Positions 10,901 to 20,522 of a stretch of DNA of 64,000 nucleotides are shown here, one piece after another. This DNA comes from Jaminaea rosea (taxonomy: Eukaryota > Basidiomycota > Exobasidiomycetes > Microstromatales), in contig NW_020289976.1 in the NCBI RefSeq assembly GCF_003144245.1, forward strand, positions 558,001-622,000, written 5' to 3'. A program made the translations under genes and the position numbers. Positions within the stretch are counted from its first letter, which is position 1; each line of letters starts with the position of its first letter. The notes below the pieces were generated by a model. The model did not search any database. It was not told the DNA's origin and was given only the letters and a program-made list of their open reading frames with translations.

Positions 10901-11577
10901 TCAGGATCGATGACGTCTGCGTTGGGTGAAGGTGAGCGCAGGTCTTCCCAGGGCGTGAAGAGGGACTTTGGCCAAGGGGCCGAAGTTACGGTATTGCCAG
11001 GCGATGAAGCTGAAGCTGACGCTGAAGCAGGACCTAAGGCGGGTCCCGAGGCTGCTAGAGCTACTGGTATTCGACTGAGCGGTCGACTCTCGCGACTGTG
11101 ACTGCGATTATTGCTACTACCGGTGCCTACTCCCCGGATTGACTGTCGGGGGCTACGAGAGAAGGATCCGGCGCGGCTTGGGCGAGTTGCTGCGTTTGGG
11201 ACAGCTGCGGTGTCCGAAGAAGTAAAGGAGCTGAGGATGCCGTTGCCGCGAGTAGAGCCTGTACAGTCGAGATCGTCCGAGTCGGGAGGCAAGTCGACGA
11301 CAATCGAGGCCAAGTCGGAATCGAGTGCCGCAGAGGATGGAGTACGTGGTTCAGAAGAGGGCGAAGGCGATTGGATGCGCGCGAGTTGATGAGGTGGTGC
11401 CGGGAGCGGGTGACTCGGTGCGGGTGCGCGTGGAGATGAGATGTCAGAAGAAGGAGCAGGAGATAGAGGACGAGTTGGTGGAGAGAGTGGCGATGAAGGA
11501 GAGGAAGAAGAAGAGGGTGAAGAGGAAGGAAATGCGTCGGATGTCGAAGTATTCACCGTCGTCTTGGCAGCGGTCAA
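7966..11577 (-). CDS. FHA-domain tail-anchored protein, SLMAP/Far9-10-like
   Basis: Large protein of about 1,200 residues. After a Ser/Pro-rich disordered N-terminal third comes an FHA domain at about residues 395-500, with the phosphothreonine-binding signatures KIGRQ, SRMHAE and SSNGTFING. Two coiled coils follow at about 650-715 and 835-892, and a single hydrophobic helix near the C-terminus (about 1163-1189) with only a short tail. FHA, then coiled coil, then tail anchor is the layout of SLMAP, yeast Far9/Far10 and fungal PRO45, subunits of the STRIPAK phosphatase complex on ER and nuclear membranes. The listed start is the first in-frame near-cognate codon (TTG), not an ATG. The first in-frame ATG is about 300 residues in, so an upstream exon is probable (see the candidate at 11936-11975). 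Family assignment is by layout and motifs only. Confidence 0.78.
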   Translation of the reverse strand: MTAAKTTVNTSTSDAFPSSSPSSSSSPSSPLSPPTRPLSPAPSSDISSPRAPAPSHPLPAPPHQLARIQSPSPSSEPRTPSSAALDSDLASIVVDLPPDSDDLDCTGSTRGNGILSSFTSSDTAAVPNAATRPSRAGSFSRSPRQSIRGVGTGSSNNRSHSRESRPLSRIPVALAASGPALGPASASASASSPGNTVTSAPWPKSLFTPWEDLRSPSPNADVIDPDAVEDDDFTQASAGSKRRRFNADLQIGAAPATITSIQELPRPATALGSPSKPRKALISTSSPRPSSSITNSNIAPSMPWYGNTLQRQQGFGGTPMASTPSGPGGSSGGAGGANGNGTNGVGPYHGPANGGAGSQGNDSNGNGNNGLVWPALHLHPVNDTFAPKQISLSPPGPQNKVKIGRQTNAKTVPHPSNGYFDSKVLSRMHAEVWCQDGKMFIKDVKSSNGTFINGERLSPEAQESDVFELHNEDLVEFGIDIVGDDNKTIIHHKVACRIYLVLTADDAQAMRNDFGNLYRSAASGHGGHGPISGGGGGAGAGMGAGGGMGPGAEGGLRRGKGTMSFDHILGKLQMELARSREQGQEMNTLNSTIGEIQESLGGGLPPMQEPPFQQVVPPPQPNGADTAAVGSSSSPSSSRDGSGGDSAAIVAALQAQLAETQSSLSGQQDKMRALESLLAEHETVKMEVGTIKMRMEEAQRELNEMAQHKRSLLASAASAGAQSSSSEEEGEDFDDGASVASMDTVTPGEDDSEGRRANSDDTEEAEDHEDGQVGPRAPPDLPPGLAAATAAAAAAASALKTSGDSTSPTSSKDGMDDSATSKSAPAPPSAPTEDAALAAQNRALSTRLDDLEAQLIEALSFGRALQTQHNLATQTVKALEEKVTSLEEKVAASTSTPAPAPATAAAEPTPAANSAEMQGQIASAVEGALEGRFAQWKSTIEAGWEKDRQDWRAERERLKEVIEAWDMANGKLEEQAVNQVAGGGNKSFDSASTSSTDIAAGGGPAGSSASSTTSSTPGGGGGRRRSSKAAKRRAAKRHLNPALRALLYRDSHQDDFLLDGEGAEDDFALASSGEEDAGGTQRGGDGSSTSSRAAKGMASSLFSSSSDAASSGGKRTPWTSPEGSIAGSSAKDPHQQQQHGIPGISTARQRAGGGGRGGPLDNSTHTITALSAAAVIVGVAAYAVIGGGGRDAAHGAGGWATGG

Positions 11578-11935
11578 TGCTAAGGCTCAGTGGAATTGGT
11601 GTCCACGGGCGACGTCGTCAAGATGGTATCGGTGTCCCAGAATGCTGTCGAGAAGCAGTAGCAAGATGGGACGGATCTTTGTCAACGTCGTCGAAGCAAT
11701 GGCAGTGAGATGGAGGAAGAGGAGGACGACGACGAGGTGTTGGCGCCGCCGTCGCTCGCCGCGGACTTGACGTCGACTCGAGTGAGAGGCCCGTCCGCCG
11801 CCCCTCCGCCGCGCTCCGCTGCCGCCAGGTCAATGAGATGCCACGCGAGCCAGTTGGCAAGCAAGGGCGAGCAGAGTCTTCTTGAACACACGAATGGAAA
11901 CAGTCAAGTTCAAGGTAATATAGGGTATGACTTAC

Positions 11936-11975
11936 TAGTGTACAAGAAGGTGACCAAGGTCAAAGAAGAGCTCAT
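11936..11975 (-). CDS. Candidate first exon of the FHA protein
   Basis: The FHA gene frame has no ATG near its 5' end. On the minus strand an ATG at 11975 opens a 40-nt frame (MSSSLTLVTFLYT) that ends at a good donor, GTAAGT. Joining it to the acceptor TTAG at 11581-11580 removes 356 nt, keeps phase 1, and gives a 1,217-residue product. The signals and phase agree, but the intron is long for this genome and the exon is tiny, so this is only a candidate. Confidence 0.3.
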
Positions 11976-12022
11976 GCAGATGAAGAATCGTACGCGCCAG
12001 AATCGTGCGCGCCCACCCACCG

Positions 12023-14026
12023 TCACGCCGTCCAGCCAGGCTGCGGTCCCCCCTCTAGCATCTGGATCAAATCCCTGACTGGCGTTCCCTCGCCCTCCCT
12101 CTGCCCCTCATCTAGCTCCCGTCCCCCTTCCTTAGCTACGACACCACCTCCGCTCTTCTTCTGCCTCTTGCTGGCTGTAATGGCCGCAGCCCCACCCGAC
12201 TTCAATCTCTTCTCCGCCTCGATCAAATCAATCCACGTCTCCCTATGTCTGACCAGCGCGTCCTCAATCGCTCTCCGCATTGGATGGACAAAGGGCAGCT
12301 GCAAGGCTTGCTTCGAGCGCAAAGAGATCGAGTCTACGTGCGTCGACTCTCCCGCCCTCTTGCGTGCTTTGGACTGGCGTTTCTGGTAGTTGAGCTTCTC
12401 GGCCGCAGACGCAAAGGTGACCTGTTCAGGCGAGGCCGAGGAAGAGGAGGAGTTCGACGTCCCATTCGTCGACGACAGCTGACTGAGAAGCGCAGCCGCC
12501 CCTGGCATGCGTTGCAGAGCATTTTCCATGTCCTCGTAGACGGTCACAAGGGCCTCGCGCTGCTTCTTAACCCTAGCGGCATAGCGTTGCATCTTGAGGC
12601 GAGATTGCTCTGCGCGGGCTTTTGCTGTTGACGGTGGCGGGGGAGGAGTAGACGTAGGCGTGGCAGTGACAGTGGCTGCTGGTGTCGGCAATGGCATTGC
12701 CATCGCTACGACTGAGCCAGAAGCTGCGGCCAGCAAAGGCTTGACGTCTTCTGCTTCTGTCATTGCGGCTGAAGGGAAGAAGGGCAAGGGGTTGGGCTCC
12801 AGTGGGACGGCCGGAAGAGACACAATGGACGGCATGGATGTCTCTGGGAGTCCAATCCCGGGGGTCGGCTGGCCGAGGGTTACGGGGAGTGTAGCAACGT
12901 CTGGCGGTGAAGGCGGCCAAGAAGCTCCCGGCGGACCCAGGATGGGCGAAGACCAGTTGGCCACGGTACTGGGCAGCAATGTGGGCGGCATGTCCCCGTC
13001 ATGAATTTCGGCGAAGCGTGTCGACGTCGTCATCCCTGCTGCATTGCTCAGCATATCAAAGAGATCGACGCGACTCGGCCGATGAATGACCTCGACGTGC
13101 TCTGATCGCTTTGGTGAGCGATGACTAATGTCCGTTTGCCAGCCACCCAGCGAAACTCTCTTGCGCTTGCGCGACGCCATGGCTGGGCCAGACTGCAGCT
13201 GCTCCTGTCGAATGGGCAAGTCGAATGTAGGCAGATACCAGGAGAGCGGGCCTTCCGCATGAGCAGCATCGATCGTCTTTGTCCTGAAGTTCGGCATTCG
13301 GAGCTGCAGCGACTGGATGAGGTCGCAGAAATGCCTTTCGCAGTAGGACTGGTTGTCGTGTACCTCACCAAAGGACACCCGCAGGATGCAAGTTTCACTT
13401 GCCCGATGCACGCATTGATCTATCACCCAGCGGGTCTGATGCGCAAGCAGCGAGATGCGATGGCTAACAGTCTGCTCCCAAAGAAAGAGCCTTGCCTGCT
13501 CATTGAGGGCGCCATGCTCTTGCTCTCTCTCTGCTACTGTGAGGTCTGCAGTGCACACCACTTCGAGCAGGACGAAGGGAGCCATCTGCTGCAGTGTCAT
13601 CTCCGGCGTTGGACGTCCATGCCAAAACGACGAAACCCGGTCGAGGAACAAGGCAGTCGCTTGATTGTAAGCGGGAAGGAGCTCGTTGAAGTTTGTAGGG
13701 AAGAGAGCAGAGTCGAATCGCGGCCAGTGGGAGACGTCGATGTCGGGGAATCCGAGGGCTGCCCATCTCTTGTGGCAAGCGCCAAAGGATGGGCAGTTGA
13801 CTAGGAAAGTCCCTGTGAGGAACTCAGCAATGGACAGATTGCCTGTGCATGGCTCCCAACGATCGACGTAGATGTTGCGCTGATGGTACGGGATTGGCGA
13901 GAAGGGTGGCGGCGTCGAGAGGGTAGGTGCCGTGCTCTCTGAGGCTGAGCTGTCGGAAGAAAGGCAGCGTCGCTGCTGCTGCTGCTGCTGCTGCTGTCGC
14001 TGCAGCTGTAGCTCCATCGTGTGCAT
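12023..14026 (-). CDS. Unrecognised 667-residue protein, probably nuclear
   Basis: A single-exon frame from an ATG at 14026. The N-terminus has a Gln run and a Ser-rich segment. Residues of roughly 45-250 form a well-ordered, Trp-, Cys- and His-rich region (VDRWEPCTGNLSIAEFL, HRISLLAHQTRWVIDQCVHR) that looks like a folded domain with no family I recognise. A basic patch (SRKRKRVSLG), a Pro/Thr-rich linker and a charged helical segment (QSRLKMQRYAARVKKQ) follow. The C-terminal third has more basic clusters (SKRQKKSGGG). Basic clusters and a possible coiled coil suggest a nuclear protein, perhaps a regulator. The helical segment resembles the spacing of a bZIP but lacks the Asn and Arg residues that contact DNA. 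Confidence 0.7.
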   Translation of the reverse strand: MHTMELQLQRQQQQQQQQRRCLSSDSSASESTAPTLSTPPPFSPIPYHQRNIYVDRWEPCTGNLSIAEFLTGTFLVNCPSFGACHKRWAALGFPDIDVSHWPRFDSALFPTNFNELLPAYNQATALFLDRVSSFWHGRPTPEMTLQQMAPFVLLEVVCTADLTVAEREQEHGALNEQARLFLWEQTVSHRISLLAHQTRWVIDQCVHRASETCILRVSFGEVHDNQSYCERHFCDLIQSLQLRMPNFRTKTIDAAHAEGPLSWYLPTFDLPIRQEQLQSGPAMASRKRKRVSLGGWQTDISHRSPKRSEHVEVIHRPSRVDLFDMLSNAAGMTTSTRFAEIHDGDMPPTLLPSTVANWSSPILGPPGASWPPSPPDVATLPVTLGQPTPGIGLPETSMPSIVSLPAVPLEPNPLPFFPSAAMTEAEDVKPLLAAASGSVVAMAMPLPTPAATVTATPTSTPPPPPSTAKARAEQSRLKMQRYAARVKKQREALVTVYEDMENALQRMPGAAALLSQLSSTNGTSNSSSSSASPEQVTFASAAEKLNYQKRQSKARKRAGESTHVDSISLRSKQALQLPFVHPMRRAIEDALVRHRETWIDLIEAEKRLKSGGAAAITASKRQKKSGGGVVAKEGGRELDEGQREGEGTPVRDLIQMLEGGPQPGWTA

Positions 14027-14702
14027 GCTTGCAACGCCTCGCAGAAGCCGTACACGCCGTCTTCAGCGACGGAAGATGGCAGCCGCGGCGGCGTTGAAGG
14101 TAGCGTTGAAGGTAAGTTTGTGTTGTGGTAAGGCGAAGCGGGGAAGTGACAGGTTGGAACGACAGAGGGAGGAGAATCTTGGTCCGTTCGGGCGTGCGGC
14201 AGCGAACTCAGTTGAACGCCGCAAACAAATTAAGTGTCGGACGACTGAAAGAGGCCTTGAGATATCACAAGGGTGGTGCGGTTAAGGATGAGGTGGATGA
14301 GGGATATGAGGATGAAATGTCAAGGATATCAAACGCTAGCGGCGAGACGCATCTCGTTACCACAGGCAAGCAGGCATCGGGGGTATTAGGACTAGGGCGC
14401 ATCTCCAGAGGCAGCTTCTCTTTGACCGTCTCGCTTCGGCAGCCCCCTTCGCGCACATGATTCCGGTCGTCCGCCGCGGCCCGTCGACGAGGACGAGCTA
14501 GGCACTTCGGCCCGCACTCTAGCCGTCAATGTGAGGCAAGTGGGACGACGACTCACATCTTTCAGCTCCAAGGGAGACAGAAGAAGAAATTTGCCGCCAA
14601 GCCACTTGATTGGCAGACACCGATGGCCAGGGCTGGACTTCAAGTGTTCCCCGCACACTGGTACGAGCAGGAAAGGCAGAAATGCTTGACCTGATCTCGA
14701 CT
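14027..14702. other. Intergenic, nothing recognised
   Basis: Lies between two minus-strand genes. It should hold the promoter of the 667-residue protein and the 3' untranslated region of the NOSIP gene. No RNA gene or conserved frame was found. Confidence 0.55.
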
Positions 14703-15846
14703 TCAGCCCTGAAAGCTACTCGAACCCTTCTTTGTCACTTCAGAAGTCCCACCGCCACCAGCAAAGCCCGTCCCCTCTCTCTGCAATGCCACCACATCCT
14801 TCTTGATATCCTTGAGCTTCCCCATACACGCCGGACACTCCCCGCTCTCTTTGCCCTCCTTCTTCGCCGGCTTTTCCACCAGCTGCTCAAAGCATCGCCC
14901 GCACATGACCGTCCCGCAGCAAGAACGCATGAGGAGGAGCTTGGTGTTGTTGCTAAGCTGCTTTGAGCAGGTGGGGCACGCCTTTGCCTTTCCTGCATCA
15001 TCGCCGCCCCCAGCAGCCTCTGCGAATTTGACTTCCACGAGTCCCTTGATCGTCAAGGGGTGACCACGCTCGTTTCCTACGCGACATCGTACGCCCATCT
15101 CCTCGCTGACCGCCCGCAAGTCGACGTCACCTTCGCGCTCGCTGGGCATCAGAGAGGGGAGCCAGAAGGACGGGAGCTTGGACTTGCGTGAAGAGCGTTG
15201 TGCCTCCTCGAGCTCGGACAGGGCGCGTTGCTCTGCGGCGGCTGCGAGGGACTGAGCTTTGGCAGGGATTCTAGAAAGGGAAGAGGTCGAGGAGGAGAGG
15301 TCGGGGCTGGAAGAGGTGGTCTCCTTCCTCTTGAAGCCGGCGGCTGTGGATGAAGGACCTGCCACTGCATTGTCCTCAGCGCCTGTCTTCCTCCTGTCAT
15401 CAATGAGATGGCCGAAACCGATGCCCCTCTCAAAGTCTTCCAAGACCTTCCTCCTGGCTTTCTCTCTGGCCTGTTCTCTCTCCTCCTCCTGCTGCGCAGC
15501 CAGCTTAGCCAGGCTGGCCTTGGTTGCTGCGATGCTAGACTTTTGTTCGAGGATAGATGTGAGGACGCATTCCTTGCAGAAGATGTGGCCCTCTTTGCAT
15601 GCCTTCAGAGGCAATGCAGATGGAGACAGTGTAAGCTCGAGATCTCTGCTATGCTTCTGCCGCCTATCGCCTCGTCGCACTCACCATGGGGCTGCGCACC
15701 TCATCGAGGCAGAGGTTGCATTGATCGAAGCTCTTCAAGCTCTCCCCGCCTATTCTCGCCTTCTTGACACCCCACCTATCGTGCACCCACTGCCTTTCTG
15801 CTGATGTGAAGTCGGCCCTTGTCTTGTTGCTTGGTTTACGGCCCAT
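14703..15846 (-). CDS. NOSIP-family U-box-like protein
   Basis: Homologue of nitric-oxide-synthase-interacting protein, an E3-ligase-like spliceosome-associated nuclear protein. Exons 15846-15685 and 15602-14703 join at phase 0 (GTGAGT donor, CTGAAG acceptor) and give 353 residues. Diagnostic features in order are an N-terminal MGRKPSNKTRA, a split U-box beginning FDQCNLCLDEV and continuing after the intron as CKEGHIFCKECV, a Lys/Arg/Glu coiled segment, the conserved LPSFWLPSLMP, and a C-terminal second U-box half ending in ALQREGTGFAGGG, which closely matches the human NOSIP ending. The fungal protein keeps more Cys residues in its first module than animal NOSIP, so it may bind zinc there. 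The ligase role is known from the family; nothing here shows a specific substrate. Confidence 0.88.
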
Positions 15847-16272
15847 GACTGTCGAGGGTTAAGACGGACGAGAGTGCAAGAGGTTGGAGATGTGGCGGCA
15901 TGTCGCACGACTACTGGACGGAAGTGGGGAAGGGTTGCTGACTAAGCATGTTGGCCGCCTCCCTCAAGCAGCGACGCATCTTCAATGGCGGCTGCACCTC
16001 GCCCGTCTCAACAACATCAGCCAGCATTGATGAGTATTGGTCATCTCGCGACACATCGACGACTCCGTACGTAGGCTCAGTAACTAGCTCGCAGCCATGG
16101 ATCTGTCCCGAGACTGTGGGAACGGTTCGAAGTCAAGATAAGGCTAGGGTGTGCCGCTGCAGCCGGCTGGCGTGGGAGAGATAGCGATGCGAGACGCCTC
16201 AAATGGTTGTCGCAAAGTGACGAAGCTCGCCCATTCATCATCCTCTTCTCCTCCTTGTGACCTATCCGCGCC
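15847..16272. promoter_or_regulatory. Divergent promoter of NOSIP homologue and urate permease, with GATA sites
   Basis: This 426-bp region contains two matches to the fungal GATA-factor site HGATAR, at 16136-16141 (AGATAA) and 16179-16184 (AGATAG), within 140 bp of the permease ATG. Such sites mediate nitrogen regulation of purine uptake in other fungi; function here is inferred. Confidence 0.5.
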
Positions 16273-18158
16273 ATGTCGAGCAGCAGCCACGATGCCAAGG
16301 CAACCGCAACGGACAGCCCTTACCATCCTCCAGCCGGCGCTACCACCACTCCTCGTGCGTCAGTACCTCGCTCACTACGCGACCGCGCTGCCTCCCTCAC
16401 GCATCGAGATACCTGGCTGGGCGACTACGATTGGTCGTCTCTCTTCAAGCTGCGATGGAACCCTTACTCACGGCAGAAGAATGCAGCGACCGAGACTCCC
16501 TTTTACGGGCTCGATGACAACCTTCCTATCCTGCTCGCAGCCGTAGCTGGGCTACAGCACGCTCTAGCCATGCTGGCAGGGCTGATCACACCACCCGTCA
16601 TCCTCTCGTCCGCCTTGGCCCTGCCTGCAGACCAGCAGGCATATCTCGTCTCTGCCTCGCTCATCTCAGCAGGCATCCTCTCCGCCGTACAGATGAGTCG
16701 CATACCCCTCTTCAAGGGCTATCAGCTCGGGACGGGCTTGCTCAGCGTCGTGGGGACCAGCTTCGCAACTTTGTCCACAGCGAGTGCGATCATTGAGCAC
16801 ATGTACGGCAATGGCACCTGTCGTACAGAAGGCGGGGTCAAGCAAGCCTGCCCAGAGGCGTACGGCTACATTCTGGGCACTGCAGCGCTTTGCTCCCTCC
16901 TGGAGATGGGCCTCTCCTTTGTGCCTGTGCGACTAATCAAGCGCGCCCTTCCTCCTATCATCACCGGTCCAGTCGTCTTCCTCATTGGCGTCTCGCTGAT
17001 CAAGAGCTCAGGCTTTCCTGACTGGGGTGGTGGAAGTGCCTGTGGGCCCGACCCAGTCGCGAGCTGTTTCGACCCTCACGGATATCAGTGGGGGTCAGGG
17101 CGATACATTGGTCTGGGCTTCTTGTCGTTCATGACAGTGGTGCTGGTCGAAATTTTCGGCTCGCCTGCGATGCGGAATGCCTCGATCGTGCTAGGATTGC
17201 TCCTGCCGCTCATCGTGGCGGGGCCTACCGGCTACATCTCCCGGACCAATATCGATGCCGCTAAGCCGATCACCTTTCTCTGGGTACACACTTTCCCCCT
17301 CAAGATCTACGCGCCGGCCATTCTACCCCTGTTGGCCGTTTATCTCTCGCTCATGTGCGAGGCTATTGGAGACATCACGGCGACGAGCGAGGTCTCGCGC
17401 CTGTCGGTAACATCACGTCAGTTCGACAAACGTATCCAAGGCGGCGTGCTGTCAGATGGGCTAGGCGGGCTCCTCTCGTCACTCTTCACCATCACGCCTA
17501 TGTCGGTGTTCGCGCAGAACAATGGTGAGTAGCCTCATGTCTACGTGTAGACCGCCTTAACTGCAGCTCATACCTCTCCCCCTTGCGCGCCGCTCCAGGC
17601 GTCATCAGCATAACGCGCATCGCAAACCGCCGAGCAGGCTACTGGTGCTGCGTCTGGCTGATCATCTTCGGTGTCCTCGGCAAGATCTCCGGCGCGATCC
17701 TCTCGATCCCCAAACCCGTCCTTGGAGGCGTGACGACCATCCTCTTCAGCAGCGTAGCTGTCTCCGGTCTTCGCATCATTTCCTCTGTCCGCTTTACAAG
17801 GCGAGCGCGCTTCCTGCTCACACTGAGCGCCGGTGTCGGGCTAGGCAACTTGCTCGTCCCGACGTGGTTTGGAAGCGTGTTCACCTACCCTGCGAACGGG
17901 CCAAATGCGGCTCTCAGGGGATTCATGGACTCGATTGAGATTATTGTAGAGACGCCATTTGTCATCTGTGCTGTTGTAGGGCTGGTGGCGAACGCGATCC
18001 TCCCTCTGGAGGAGGAAGATCGTGAGTTGGAGGAGCAGGCAGAGGAGGGGAGTCGGCAGGCCGAGCTCGAGGCGGGAGATACCACGGCTGACGAAGGTGA
18101 CTCGCCGGCAAGCCCCTCCAGCGACCACGAGGCGAAGGGCGGCAGCGCTCACTCGTGA
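16273..18158 (+). CDS. Urate/xanthine permease, NCS2 family
   Basis: Proton-coupled purine transporter of the plasma membrane, related to Aspergillus UapA/UapC. Exons 16273-17524 and 17599-18158 give 603 residues and about 14 membrane segments. The NCS2 signatures are present: GLQHALAM in the first helix and FAQNNG followed by VISITRIANRRAGYW. The second is completed exactly by the intron junction (Gly split G|GC), which confirms the splice. QNNG with the following motif is characteristic of the urate/xanthine branch. The N-terminal 70 residues and the acidic C-terminal tail are cytosolic; the tail carries many Glu/Asp residues as in UapA, where it is involved in turnover. The gene is followed on the same strand by an ammonium permease, so two nitrogen-source transporters are neighbours. 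Confidence 0.93.
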
Positions 18159-18856
18159 TAGCATTGTAAATACTAGCCGGTCGTTCAGCTCCCCGTGTCG
18201 ACGCTGAAAGCGCGTCGTGTCTGAGCGCGACCCTTATCTTCAAAGCTCGCACTCTGAGAAAGTGGGGTCGTTGTCTCGCCTCTCCCATATCCCTCCGATG
18301 TCGCTCGCCAGCAGCTCTTCGTGTGCATCAGACGAGTTCGACACCTTACTTCTCCCCCTTGAGCGAGCGGAGTCGATGAAGGGGGGTCGAAGCTCTTATC
18401 TTTCGCGTTCCTGACGGAGCCTCGTGCGGGGTCCGATCAAAGTGGGGGCACCAGGCGAGAGTGAGACGCGACTCGAGTCTCGAGTCGAGCACGGCAATCG
18501 GGCGAAGCCTTGACATCTCTCTCTCGGTCGAGAGTCAGGAACGATGCCAAAGCAACGAAGCAGGTCTTGATGAAGCTTAGATGGGGAAGGGAGTGGCAGA
18601 TGGGCAGCGAGAGACGAGGAGCAGCCAGGGCCAAGGGTTGGCATGTCGTGGGATCCCGCCGCGGCGTCACAATGGCCAAGCCGTCCGGTGCGCTACGGCC
18701 CGCTCGCGACGCTTATCGAGGTCCTGAGAGGCGCTCAATCCCGAGCCTCGCCCGTACCGTCGTCGCCGTATAAGGAGACGATGTCCCGTACGTGGCCGTG
18801 TCGGTCTTCCCTTTCCTCCATCGCCATACCTCTCTCCCTTGTACTCGTCGCCCAAC
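18159..18856. promoter_or_regulatory. Promoter region of the ammonium permease with two GATA sites
   Basis: This 698-bp spacer carries two perfect AGATAA sites on the minus strand (TTATCT at 18234-18239 and 18396-18401), consistent with nitrogen-catabolite control by GATA factors. A pyrimidine-rich tract lies just before the ATG. The sites are visible; their use is inference. Confidence 0.5.
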
Positions 18857-20522
18857 ATGGTCAACGTCACCTACACAGTTGCGAGCCATGATATCTCCAC
18901 CACCACCTCGGATGGCACCGAGGTCATCTACAGTGAGTAGCCGGCCAGCCACTTCGCAACACAAATGCACGCTTGCTCACGCTCTCTCTATCGCGCCCTC
19001 GCAGACCTTGGTGACATGGCGTGGGTCATCACTGCTACAGCTCTCGTCTGGATCATGATCCCTGGACTAGGCTTCTTCTACGGCGGTCTCCTGCGACGCA
19101 AAAACGCCCTCAGCATGCTCTGGATGTCCCTCGTCGTGTCGTCCATCGTCTTCTTCCAGTGGTTCTTCTGGGGTAAGCAGGCGCGAATGTAGCACACGAA
19201 CAAGAGAAAGCAACTGACACCTGCCCCCACGCCCCCTCTCGCTCTCAGGCTTCTCTCTGAGCTTCTCGCAGACATCAAGCAACAGCTTCATCGGCAACCT
19301 CGCCTATTTCGGCTTCATGAACGTAGACATCGAGCCCTCTTCGGGCGGAGCCACCATTCCTCAGCTCCTCTACGCCCTCTACCAGGGCATGTTCGCCGCC
19401 ATCACTCCCGTAATCGCCTGCGGCGCATTCGCCGATCGTGCTCGCATGCTGCCCGTCATGATCTTCGTCTTCTGCTGGTCGACGATCGTCTACAACCCCA
19501 TTGCGTACGGCACTTGGAACGTGGGCCATGGCTGGATGAACAACCTCGGTGGGCTGGATTTTGCAGGTGGGAGCCCAGTGCACATCTCGAGCGGTACGGC
19601 AGCACTCGCCATCTCCATCTTCCTCGGACGTCGCAAGGGATACGGGACTGAGGCGTTGGCTTACCGCCCGCACAACGTCACCTACGTCGTGCTCGGCACA
19701 GCGCTCCTCTGGTTCGGATGGAACGGCTTCAATGGTGGAAGCGCAATCGGCGCCAACTTGCGAGCTGTCATGGCCATGACTGTTACCAACATCTCGGCCT
19801 CCGTAGGCGGCCTCACCTGGATGCTCTGGGACTACCGTCTCGAGCGACGCTGGTCCGCCGTTGGCTTCTGCAGTGGTGCCATTGCGGGGCTCGTCGCTAT
19901 TACGCCTGGGTCCGGTTATGTCGGTGCACCAGCTGCCGTCGCCTTTGGTGTTGTAGGAGCCACAGCCTCCAATTGGGCTACGGCGATCAAGGGTCTGCTT
20001 GCCATCGACGACACAGTCGACGCTTTTGCAGCTCACGCCATCGGCGGACTCACGGGCAACATCCTCACAGCCTTCTTCGCCGACAGCCGTGTCGCTTCCT
20101 TCGACGGATCGGCTCCCATCGCCGGGGGCTGGATCAACCACCACTGGGTTCAGCTTGGCTACCAGCTGGCAGACTCGGCCTTCACGCTCGGCTGGTCCTT
20201 TGTTGTCACCATGATCCTCCTCTTCGCCATCGATCGCATCCCGGGCTGTCACTTCCGCGCTTCAGACGAGGACGAGGCTGTTGGGATGGATCTGGCGCAG
20301 GTAGGCGAGCCGGCTTACGTGCTCCTCGACTCGGCATGGCACTCTTCGGACGACATCGACGTCGAAGGGGCGGCCGAGGCTCGTCCGACCACCAAAATGG
20401 CTGGCGACATGGCTTCTTCACCCTCGAGTGTGCACGCTGCTGAGAAGGGCGCTGAGAGCGACTCGCCGGACGAAAGCGTCCAGGCTACTACTTCTCCTAT
20501 GCCGGCTCTTGCTCACTCTTGA
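18857..20522 (+). CDS. Ammonium permease, Mep2/AMT type
   Basis: Plasma-membrane ammonium transporter of the Amt/Mep/Rh family. Exons 18857-18932, 19005-19172 and 19249-20522 give 505 residues with the usual eleven membrane segments. Seen in order are MAWVITATALVWIMIPGLGFFYGG, split by nothing (first helix), GGLDFAGGSPVHISSG with the conserved Asp and first pore His, WFGWNGFNGGSA, and AAHAIGGLTGN with the second pore His. Both twin histidines are present; Mep2-type sensors keep the first, whereas Mep1/3 types have Glu. A Mep2-like high-affinity transporter/sensor is therefore the best guess, comparable to Ustilago Ump2. The C-terminal tail after the last helix is about 90 residues, acidic and Ser-rich. 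Phases at both introns agree (AAC and GGC codons restored). Confidence 0.94.

Noticed and set aside
13978-14002. CTG repeat as a regulatory element
   Set aside because: It encodes the Gln run at the N-terminus of the 667-residue protein; similar CAG/CTG runs encode Gln tracts at 31535-31562 and 24180-24260.
16081-16160. GGTTCGAAGTC near 16124, resembling a tRNA B box
   Set aside because: No acceptor arm, A box or terminator fits around it.
19275-20252. 325-codon minus-strand frame opposite the ammonium permease
   Set aside because: Antisense shadow of a biased coding region; no recognisable protein features.
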